Below are positions 1-5,028 of a stretch of 5,028 nucleotides of DNA, one piece after another; the first letter of the stretch is position 1, and every line of letters begins with the position of its first letter. The translations under genes and the position numbers were made by a program. The stretch is from Muribaculaceae bacterium (GTDB taxonomy: Bacteria; Bacteroidota; Bacteroidia; Bacteroidales; Muribaculaceae): positions 1 through 5,028 of the forward strand of contig VSPM01000120.1 of the NCBI GenBank assembly GCA_009775365.1. Direction: 5' to 3'. Under the pieces are notes generated by a model. That model did not search any database and had not been told where the DNA came from. It was given only the letters and a program-made list of their open reading frames with translations.

Positions 1-2
1 AG

Positions 3-488
3 GAGATCGAGGACATTTACCGTGAGGAGCTTTCCTACTCCGGAGACTCGGCTTGTTTCATCGTCCGGGACAAGGAGGGCAGAATCGTGGGCAGCATAAG
101 GGTGTTCAGATGGGACAAGCGTACCCCCACCCCCATGCAGAAGATTTTCCACATATCTCCGCTGGAGAAAGTGGGCGATACCCCGGCAACTTCCTTCTGG
201 CACATCGGACGATTTGCCATTGATTCCACCTCAGGCTTCTCCACCGTCACATTGTTCAAGCAACTCATGACTCTCGCCGTGGCTCCAATACTACGGGATG
301 ACGACAGCTATATGATAGCGGAGACCGACAGCCGCCTTCTCAGGGTCATGAACGCCCTCGGCATCGAGACCCGGCAGATAGGGAATCCACTCATTTACCT
401 TGCATCCGAGACAATCCCGGTATGTTCAAGTAAAAAAGGGCTAACCAAGTTCTACCAAAGGTGTTATCCCCTTCTTGCCGCGTCATAG
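3..488 (+). CDS. Partial GNAT-fold N-acyl synthase-like protein (FeeM/LuxI-like), 3' end only
   Basis: The reading frame is open from base 3, the window's left edge, to TAG at 486-488, giving 161 visible residues without the N-terminus. An internal GTG at 87 is in frame, but clear protein-like sequence (ending ...CFIVRDKEGRIVGSIRVFRW) precedes it, so it is not the start. The order of motifs fits the GNAT-like fold of LuxI and FeeM synthases, which join an acyl group from acyl-ACP to an amino acid or homoserine lactone: a strand 'RIVGSIRVFRW', the segment 'FWHIGRFAID' (compare the conserved (S/G)R-(F/L)-A-V/I motif), and a C-terminal pattern of a hydrophobic helix, 'LGIETRQIGNPLIYL' and 'ETIPV'. 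The family call is from memory of these motifs; the substrate is unknown. The gene is much GC-richer than those downstream (35 of 60 bases at 61-120), so it is probably resident DNA beside an acquired locus. It is co-directional with the peptide operon but separated by 187 bases that hold a new promoter. Confidence 0.6.
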   Translation, partial: EIEDIYREELSYSGDSACFIVRDKEGRIVGSIRVFRWDKRTPTPMQKIFHISPLEKVGDTPATSFWHIGRFAIDSTSGFSTVTLFKQLMTLAVAPILRDDDSYMIAETDSRLLRVMNALGIETRQIGNPLIYLASETIPVCSSKKGLTKFYQRCYPLLAAS

Positions 489-504
489 CCCACATCAGCC
501 ATAC

Positions 505-518
505 TACACAAAAGTGTA
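505..518. repeat. Short inverted repeat (5-bp arms, AAAA loop) upstream of the operon promoter
   Basis: TACAC-AAAA-GTGTA lies 17 bases after the stop of the upstream gene and about 40 bases before the predicted -33 element. A near copy of one arm in inverse orientation (TTTTTGTGTA, 547-556) lies just upstream of that element. This could be a regulator-binding site or chance in AT-rich DNA. The arms are too short and too poor in GC for a convincing terminator. Confidence 0.25.
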
Positions 519-557
519 TAAATAGCCTTGAAATCAGAGAAATACCTTTTTGTGTAA

Positions 558-587
558 TTGACAACCTAAAACACGATATTAATTTTG
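558..587 (+). promoter_or_regulatory. Bacteroidales-type sigma-70 promoter of the peptide operon
   Basis: The -7 element TAATTTTG at 580-587 matches the Bacteroidales consensus TAnnTTTG exactly. A TTG (558-560, within TTGACA) lies 19 bases upstream, the usual spacing for the -33 element in this order. Transcription would start a few bases after 587, around 592-597, giving a leader of about 80 bases before the peptide ATG at 676. No other match of this quality was noticed between the later genes, so this promoter probably drives the whole operon. The assignment is by pattern only. Confidence 0.65.
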
Positions 588-604
588 CATCGTCAATAAA
601 GACA

Positions 605-630
605 TACGATAAGAGTCGACATAAATCGTA
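605..630 (+). other. Possible 5' leader hairpin upstream of the peptide gene
   Basis: TACGAT (605-610) and ATCGTA (625-630) are perfect inverted arms around a 14-base loop that contains the palindrome GTCGAC (615-620). It lies within the predicted untranslated leader, 46 bases before the peptide start. It may stabilise the transcript or bind a regulator. No known riboswitch fold was recognised, and the stem is short. Confidence 0.25.
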
Positions 631-675
631 GTAATTGAGACAAATAACCGTATTAAACAATTAATTTCTGCAAAA

Positions 676-912
676 ATGGCAAAGAAATTTGAAGAAATTA
701 ACTCTATGCTTGACAACGTAAAAGGAGGTCAAGCAGGGACCGGTCTTTTTGATGGGACTACTGACCCTCAGGGAACACGAATCTGTTCTGAAAACTGCAC
801 AGATGACTGCAAAGCGGGCTCAGTCGGCACAAGCACAGGCACCAACAAGGGAATAAACTTCCCCGATAAGCCTATCATCACAATCGAGCCCTTCAAACCC
901 GTCAAACCGTAA
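676..912 (+). CDS. Double-glycine-leader peptide precursor, probably RiPP-like, GG-Bacteroidales type
   Basis: This 78-residue protein has a short charged leader ending in L12-D-N-V-K-G17-G18, a typical double-glycine site cut by C39-peptidase exporters such as the one encoded at 3975. Cleavage after G18 would release a 60-residue product with no transmembrane segment. The product has three zones: a Gly/Thr/Asp-rich stretch (19-35); a cysteine ladder C37, C41 and C45 (CX3CX3C) followed by a Gly/Ser/Thr-rich stretch (47-59); and a C-terminal tail with proline at 63, 66, 72, 75 and 78. The adjacent radical SAM/SPASM gene suggests maturation of the peptide, and cysteines or Thr/Asp residues are plausible targets, but the chemistry is unknown. 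The start at 676 is supported by an A-rich upstream stretch (CAAAA) and by the leader beginning immediately. The gene is first in the operon. Biological activity (toxin, signal or other) cannot be told from sequence. Confidence 0.8.
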   Translation: MAKKFEEINSMLDNVKGGQAGTGLFDGTTDPQGTRICSENCTDDCKAGSVGTSTGTNKGINFPDKPIITIEPFKPVKP

Positions 913-925
913 TCTTCATTCCCCA

Positions 926-959
926 TAGGAGATAGGAATAAATTTATTACTATCTCCTA
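926..959 (+). promoter_or_regulatory. Strong intercistronic hairpin between the peptide gene and the downstream genes
   Basis: TAGGAGATAG (926-935) and CTATCTCCTA (950-959) form a perfect 10-bp stem starting 14 bases after the peptide stop. The 14-base loop contains the self-complementary AATAAATTTATT (937-948), so pairing can continue past one G/A mismatch. No run of T follows (the next bases are ATCAAAATAAA), so it is not a classic intrinsic terminator. It more likely acts as a leaky attenuator or a 3'-end stabiliser that keeps peptide mRNA in excess over maturase and exporter mRNA, as is common in peptide-secretion operons. That role is inferred. Confidence 0.6.
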
Positions 960-980
960 ATCAAAATAAAATTTCAGCAT

Positions 981-1598
981 ATGGATTTTCTTCTGGAAAC
1001 AAACCCTGCTTTTCTCATAATACCCATCAACACAACTGAGTTCGTTTTTTATAATTCTCTTCAACATCGAGCATCTCGATTGAGTTATCTAGAAATGCGT
1101 ATTCTTGATATGTACTACACATATCAGGATAAAGACTATATCTTAAGTCAATTTAATGAGGACAAGAAGGAAACACTGGCAGAAGCTCTACGAGCAATCG
1201 ACAATCATAAGCTATTGCTCTGTGAGGACATCCATGATGCTGATTCATACCAACCAGTATTCCCTTCATCGTATTATCTGCACTTGACATATAAATGCAA
1301 TTTAAAATGCACTTATTGCTATAATAAAAATATCAGAAAAGAGAATGTGTCAATTTTGACTCTTCCTGAATGGGAAATCATTATTGACAAGATTGCTCCA
1401 TTTGCAAAGATTATAACTTTGACCGGCAATGAGTTTCACACATGTTCTAAATGCAAAGTAAAATATATTTGTGGCGGAGGGTGTCCCGCAACTGCATACA
1501 AGTTTTATGGAGAAAAAATAGGACCAAACCACCTTACATGCAGACTAAATTATATTAACAGCATCAACAAATTAAAATCGCTCAATAACCGACTATGA
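981..1598 (+). CDS. Radical SAM/SPASM peptide maturase with an internal in-frame deletion
   Basis: The 205-residue product has three recognisable parts. Residues 15-85 look like the N-terminal winged-helix/RRE-like region that binds precursor leaders in many maturases. Residues 98-148 begin the radical SAM domain, with C106-X3-C110-X2-C113 to ligate the 4Fe-4S/SAM cluster. Residues 151-190 are the end of a SPASM domain, with C155-X2-C158-X5-C164-X3-C168 and C187, including 'CGGGCPA'. The third strand reads 'IITLTG' and then jumps at about residue 149-151 (near 1428) to SPASM sequence: the SAM-binding GGEP motif, the rest of the barrel and the first SPASM cysteines are gone. Family members are about twice this length (400 residues or more). 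Without the barrel it should not catalyse radical chemistry, though leader binding could persist. It follows the 926-959 hairpin and overlaps the next gene by ATGA. It is AT-rich (17 G/C of 60 at 1321-1380). A real deletion, a fusion of two tandem maturase genes and misassembly are all possible. Confidence 0.75.
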   Translation: MDFLLETNPAFLIIPINTTEFVFYNSLQHRASRLSYLEMRILDMYYTYQDKDYILSQFNEDKKETLAEALRAIDNHKLLLCEDIHDADSYQPVFPSSYYLHLTYKCNLKCTYCYNKNIRKENVSILTLPEWEIIIDKIAPFAKIITLTGNEFHTCSKCKVKYICGGGCPATAYKFYGEKIGPNHLTCRLNYINSINKLKSLNNRL

Positions 1599-3964
1599 GA
1601 AAATCAGTTACAACAATGCTATCCATATTGTTGACCTCCATTTCAATTTTTGCAAATGAACTGACCATTAAAGTTATTGAAAAGGATTCCTTTGAGTCAG
1701 TCCCATTCGCTACAATAGTAGTGGAATATAGCGATACGATTACGGGAGGTATGGCAGATAACGAAGGTATATACTCATTTACCCCGCATTCCATACCTCT
1801 GAATCTCAAGGTCAGTGGTTTTGGACTAAAGGAACAAGCCATCAGATTTACGTCGATACCTGATAATCTTGTAACTGTGGCTTTGACTCCGGGAGCCATT
1901 GAATTACAAGAAGTTGCCGTCGTAGGACGTTTGACAACACAAACAGACTCGGGAATTAGCTATAATATGGCTGCAAATCGACGGGCGCAGAGTGAAAACA
2001 CTTTACAGTCGTTGTCGTATGTACCCTTGGTGAATGTAGATGCCGACGGCTCCATATCCGTTCAGGGCTCTTCCTCCTATAGCCTGTATCTCAACGGACG
2101 GCCTTACGAAATGGCGCAAACCTCTCCCAAAATATTTCTAGAGTCTCTGCCGGCTTCCTCCATCTCGAAGGTGGAAGTGATAACACATCCTGACAATAAA
2201 TCAGGAACTGATACTCAGCGTTATATCCTTAATATTGTTCTGAAAGATCCTGCACTTGAGGGATACGTATTCAATATTGACGGCGGAGGAACCACCCAAC
2301 CCACAGCAAACGGTTCGGTAATGGGAATGATTAAAAAATACAAGGTTGAAGCAGCCGTAAACTATTCTTACAACCTAAACGGACAAAGACATCAACCGAC
2401 AGACATGACCTATACGGAAATGGATATGACAGGAGAGACAACCCATGTATGGAGAAATAGGGGAAACGGCAATGGAAACTGGCATTCTCATACGCTTCGG
2501 GCTATGCTCAAATGGGAAATTGACAGTCTCAACACAATATATGCTGACGCGCACGGGCAGATCTCGCAGACAAATATCACCGCCGACAATGTTCAGACAG
2601 AGATACTCCCTGTTTACGATGTTTCTGATACATTTATTCATAATCATTCAAAATATACATCCGGTGCAGCTGAAGCCAACCTGATTTATCGCAATTATCT
2701 CCGGGATGATCCTGAAACCGAGAGAATAACAGTTGGATATCATTACACATACAATCCTGACAGAAGACACCTGACTCAGAATAGAAAGACTGGAGAAACT
2801 GATTATCCTGAATATATACAGCGCACCGATGGAGGATTGAATGCACATACGGGATTATTCTCATATTTGCTTCGGCCGTCATTATTCCATTCTGTTCGGT
2901 TCACGGCAAGCGATATGTACCGCAAAGGAGATACCGAATCCTTCTATTCCTATCAGGATACCCAGGAGGAGCAGGGACGCAGTATGAACTACACCAACAA
3001 TATAGCTGCATTGAATATCACATATTCCGGTTGGGTGGGCAACATATACTGCATGGCCTCCTTAAAAGCCAATCATGATCATTTCTCAATGCATCTGCCG
3101 CAGACTCCTTCTCTTGATTACAAAAGAGACCGATTCTACTTTCTCCCGTCGGCATCTCTTTTCTGGCGTCCCAACAATTACAATTCCCTCTACCTTGATT
3201 ACTCAACAAATCTCAGCAGACCCGGAATAGATATGCTCAATCCGTTTGAAAGCACCTCAAACGACCACTCCGTCAACCGTGGCAATCCGGATCTGAAATC
3301 CCAATACAACCATGAGGTCGCCCTAACATGGTATCTTACAAAAATACAGAATCTGACACTTGCCGCGTCACTTCAATACACCCATTCGTCGAATATCATA
3401 CTTTCCGACTACTATACCGAGCAGGATAAAATGATATACTCATACTCCAATTTCGGAGATTCGAATCAGACTGAATTATCGGTTAATATGGGTTATAACC
3501 CGGAAAATTGGATTAAACTGTCACTGAACGGCGGTATCGGCAAGAGATGGTTGCGGAGTGAAAAACCACTTTTAAGACAGTACGATTTGAATTATCGGAT
3601 TTCTACAGGCATTGATTTCTTTCTGTCCAATCATTTCAGGATAGGAGGGAAATACGGGTACTATAAAAATCTTCCGAATCCTTGGAGTTCAAGTTCAGCC
3701 TTGACACTTTATTCTTTCTATGCGAGTAAAAGTTTTCTGTCAGGACGGCTTAATGTTTCAGTCACGGCAAACTCTCCATTCACTAAATACAATCATAGCA
3801 GAATAGAGACGACACTCCCGACAATGGTTACAGAACAAAATAATTATATGACTGCAAGGTCTTTCGGCATCAATCTGTCATACTCCTTTGGCGGTGGTCA
3901 GAAAGTCAAGATTGAAAGAGATCGAACCCTTGATTCTACAGATCAAAATACCGGTGTAAAATAA
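1595..3964 (+). CDS. Outer-membrane beta-barrel protein, TonB-receptor-like, with carboxypeptidase-regulatory-like domain
   Basis: The 789-residue product appears full length. Residues 1-20 form a signal peptide (RK, hydrophobic core, SIFA before N21). Residues 23-97 form a carboxypeptidase-regulatory-like beta-sandwich ending in 'ELQEVAVVG', the usual link to a TonB-receptor plug. Residues 125-218 resemble a plug ('SLYLNGRP', 'LPASSISKVEVITHPD'). From about 222 to 770 there are many alternating amphipathic, aromatic-rich strands typical of the outer membrane beta-barrel family (PF14905-like), ending in 'FGINLSYSFGGG' and a short charged tail. Proteins of this family recur in Bacteroidales loci with GG-leader peptides and C39 exporters. 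Their role there is not established: release across the outer membrane, uptake or self-protection are all possible. The start overlaps the maturase stop (ATGA at 1595-1598), indicating translational coupling, and the exporter gene follows after 10 bases. GC varies sharply along the gene (18 of 60 at 1621-1680, 34 of 60 at 2041-2100). Confidence 0.8.
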   Translation: MRKSVTTMLSILLTSISIFANELTIKVIEKDSFESVPFATIVVEYSDTITGGMADNEGIYSFTPHSIPLNLKVSGFGLKEQAIRFTSIPDNLVTVALTPGAIELQEVAVVGRLTTQTDSGISYNMAANRRAQSENTLQSLSYVPLVNVDADGSISVQGSSSYSLYLNGRPYEMAQTSPKIFLESLPASSISKVEVITHPDNKSGTDTQRYILNIVLKDPALEGYVFNIDGGGTTQPTANGSVMGMIKKYKVEAAVNYSYNLNGQRHQPTDMTYTEMDMTGETTHVWRNRGNGNGNWHSHTLRAMLKWEIDSLNTIYADAHGQISQTNITADNVQTEILPVYDVSDTFIHNHSKYTSGAAEANLIYRNYLRDDPETERITVGYHYTYNPDRRHLTQNRKTGETDYPEYIQRTDGGLNAHTGLFSYLLRPSLFHSVRFTASDMYRKGDTESFYSYQDTQEEQGRSMNYTNNIAALNITYSGWVGNIYCMASLKANHDHFSMHLPQTPSLDYKRDRFYFLPSASLFWRPNNYNSLYLDYSTNLSRPGIDMLNPFESTSNDHSVNRGNPDLKSQYNHEVALTWYLTKIQNLTLAASLQYTHSSNIILSDYYTEQDKMIYSYSNFGDSNQTELSVNMGYNPENWIKLSLNGGIGKRWLRSEKPLLRQYDLNYRISTGIDFFLSNHFRIGGKYGYYKNLPNPWSSSSALTLYSFYASKSFLSGRLNVSVTANSPFTKYNHSRIETTLPTMVTEQNNYMTARSFGINLSYSFGGGQKVKIERDRTLDSTDQNTGVK

Positions 3965-3974
3965 CGACAAGATT

Positions 3975-4955
3975 ATGTGGAATTTTCCTTTTGTAAAACA
4001 ACTGGATTCGATGCAATGCGGTATAGCCTGCATTTCCATGATATGTAGATTCTACGGTAGAAATGTAGGTATTTCAGAACTTGAAGGAATCTGTCATGCT
4101 ACGACAGAAGGTGTTTCAATGCATGGTATCGTTGATGCAGCTCATAAGTTGGGACTTGAAACCTTTGTCGCATTGGCCTCAATGGATAAGTTGTCTGACA
4201 TCAATTTACCTTGCATTCTACATTGGAATCAGAATCATTTTGTTGTCCTATACAAAATCTCCAAGAAAGGAAAATCCTTTCATGTGGCAGATCCGGGAAA
4301 AGGTCTTGTTATATATTCAGCAGACGAATTTGAGAAATATTGGATAAGTTCTTCTTCTGAAGGAGAAGGAACTGGTATCGTTGCATTATTGAAACCTAAT
4401 TCATCGTTCATGTCTTACGAGGGACTCGTTCCTAAGGAATCGACCTCAAAACACTCATTTCGCTTTCTAATAGGTTACATTAGGCAATATAAAAAATATT
4501 TTACCCAAATCATACTTGGATTGGGTATTGGATGTATACTACAATTATTGATGCCTTTCCTGACGCAATGGATTGTTGATATAGGCATAAAGCATAAGGA
4601 CATCGGATTTATATGGCTTGTGCTACTCGGAGAATTGATGATTGTAGTAGGAAGGACGGCAACCGACTTTATACGGCGATGGATTCTGCTTCACATCTCA
4701 ATGCGTATCAACATCTCCCTCGTCAGTGATTTCTTTATAAAGCTTCTCAAACTGCCGATGTCTTTCTTTGACACCAAGCTGATGGGCGACCTCCTGCAGC
4801 GCATCGGAGATCATACACGGGTGCAGAATTTCCTCACCGGACAGGTCTTGAACATTGTGTTCACAACCCTCAGCTTAATGATATTTGGTATCGTTCTTTT
4901 CATTCGAAAATATTTTTATTGTGAAGTGCTGATTTCCAACACTTCGTGTTTATAA
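3975..4955 (+). CDS. C39-peptidase ABC exporter, truncated (no ATPase domain)
   Basis: Residues 1-140 are a C39 bacteriocin-processing peptidase: Q9, catalytic C15 in 'MQCGIACISM', H88 in 'NHFVVLYK' and D106 in 'VADPGKG' form the expected oxyanion and Cys-His-Asp set. This domain cuts leaders after GG, matching the peptide at 676. Residues 165-309 begin the ABC membrane domain: helices at about 174-201, 211-228 and 290-309, with 'PMSFFD' and 'GDLLQRIGD', typical of peptidase-containing exporters. Full proteins are about 700-740 residues. Here family-like sequence ends at about residue 309 (4901) and the frame runs through 17 unrelated residues to TAA at 4953-4955. Three or more membrane helices and the whole ATP-binding domain are missing, so active export is not expected from this gene. 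The peptidase could still fold and cleave. No other frame of 4902-5028 restores the family sequence, which argues for insertion or rearrangement over a frameshift. Confidence 0.8.
   Translation: MWNFPFVKQLDSMQCGIACISMICRFYGRNVGISELEGICHATTEGVSMHGIVDAAHKLGLETFVALASMDKLSDINLPCILHWNQNHFVVLYKISKKGKSFHVADPGKGLVIYSADEFEKYWISSSSEGEGTGIVALLKPNSSFMSYEGLVPKESTSKHSFRFLIGYIRQYKKYFTQIILGLGIGCILQLLMPFLTQWIVDIGIKHKDIGFIWLVLLGELMIVVGRTATDFIRRWILLHISMRINISLVSDFFIKLLKLPMSFFDTKLMGDLLQRIGDHTRVQNFLTGQVLNIVFTTLSLMIFGIVLFIRKYFYCEVLISNTSCL
4923..4945. repeat. 9-bp imperfect inverted repeat near the exporter breakpoint
   Basis: GAAGTGCTG (4923-4931) pairs with CAACACTTC (4937-4945) with one C/A mismatch around the 5-base loop ATTTC. 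It starts about 20 bases after the last family-like exporter codon. It could be a subterminal hairpin of an inserted element or a transcription-stopping structure protecting it from read-through. Confidence 0.45.
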
Positions 4956-4993
4956 TAACGCGAGTTCGGGATAAGGAACACCATAAAAAAGTT

Positions 4994-5027
4994 GAATCGG
5001 CAGCTTGAAAAAGCTGTCGATTCTTTT
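4994..5027 (+). terminator. Intrinsic terminator-like hairpin at the right edge
   Basis: GAATCGGCAGCTT (4994-5006) and AAGCTGTCGATTC (5011-5023) form an uninterrupted 13-bp stem (one G-U pair) closed by a GAAA tetraloop and followed by TTTT (5024-5027). A run of six A (4985-4990) precedes the stem by three bases, so it may also work on the other strand. It would end transcription coming from the broken exporter gene, or transcription of a gene just beyond the window. The T tract is short or cut by the window edge. Confidence 0.65.
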
Positions 5028-5028
5028 G

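Larger units (their letters stand above)
4902..5028. mobile_element. Probable edge of an inserted or rearranged element interrupting the exporter gene
   Basis: Exporter homology stops abruptly near 4901 and the following DNA is noncoding-like, with stops in all + frames and two strong hairpins. It begins with AT-rich sequence (ATTCGAAAATATTTTTATTG), then a 9-base inverted repeat (4923-4945), then TAATAACGCGAGTTCGGG. Hairpins and AT-rich ends next to a broken gene suit an insertion sequence or transposon end. No transposase or second terminus is inside the window, so family and target duplication cannot be given. A simple deletion joining the exporter to other chromosomal DNA is the main alternative. 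Confidence 0.4.

Noticed and set aside
391..660. Minus-strand open frame of 89 codons spanning the intergenic region
   Set aside because: It overlaps the 3' end of the synthase-like gene and the predicted promoter, and its product has no family resemblance.
676..912. Class IIa-like bacteriocin, bacteroidetocin or lanthipeptide precursor
   Set aside because: There is no YGNGV-like box in the core and no lanthionine synthetase gene nearby; the neighbouring modifying protein is of the radical SAM/SPASM type.
981..1598. A pseudo-radical SAM partner protein that naturally lacks the cluster
   Set aside because: All three CX3CX2C cysteines and the SPASM cysteines are kept; what is missing is the barrel between them, which fits deletion better.
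1582..1899. Minus-strand open frame of 105 codons
   Set aside because: It lies opposite the clearly coding 5' end of the barrel gene, whose signal peptide and domain structure are convincing, and its translation shows no recognisable motif.
2375..2882. Several open frames on both strands inside the barrel gene
   Set aside because: They are overlapping shadows of the barrel coding frame, with no start context, motif or spacing of their own.
4902..4955. A simple frameshift ending the exporter
   Set aside because: Neither other + frame gives a continuation of the membrane domain; both hit stops within a few codons, so new DNA is joined here.
1..5028. CRISPR array, tRNA or rRNA genes
   Set aside because: No regularly spaced direct repeats and no cloverleaf or ribosomal RNA-like segments were seen.

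Overview
The window looks like DNA from a member of the order Bacteroidales. The evidence is a match to the Bacteroidales promoter pattern (TTG, 19 bases, then TAATTTTG), starts preceded by A-rich stretches instead of Shine-Dalgarno sequences, and a gene set typical of that order: a double-glycine-leader peptide, a radical SAM/SPASM protein, a large outer-membrane beta-barrel protein and a C39-peptidase ABC exporter. Genus cannot be assigned from sequence alone.

Layout, all genes on the + strand. (1) 3-488: the 3' part of a GC-rich gene for a GNAT-fold protein resembling LuxI/FeeM N-acyl synthases, cut by the left edge. (2) 489-675: an intergenic region with a promoter (558-587) and a leader containing a weak inverted repeat. 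(3) 676-912: a 78-residue peptide with a GG leader, a CX3CX3C ladder and a proline-every-third-residue tail; it is the likely secreted product. (4) 926-959: a strong hairpin between the peptide gene and the rest of the operon. (5) 981-1598: a radical SAM/SPASM protein that keeps its N-terminal region, CX3CX2C motif and second SPASM cysteine cluster but lacks most of the catalytic barrel, apparently by in-frame deletion. (6) 1595-3964: a full-length outer-membrane beta-barrel protein overlapping the previous gene by ATGA. (7) 3975-4955: a C39-peptidase/ABC exporter whose recognisable sequence stops near 4901, inside the membrane domain. (8) About 4902-5028: unrelated DNA with two hairpins, probably the edge of an inserted element, including a terminator-like hairpin at 4994-5027.

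In an intact version the maturase would modify the peptide, the exporter would cleave the leader after GG and move the peptide across the inner membrane, and the beta-barrel protein would act at the outer membrane. Here the peptide and barrel genes look intact, while the maturase and exporter are both damaged. The window therefore appears to hold a decaying or rearranged RiPP-like peptide-secretion locus, unless the breaks are assembly artefacts. No HlyD-type adaptor is visible; it could lie beyond the right edge. GC content shifts strongly between and within genes, which suggests transfer and recombination.
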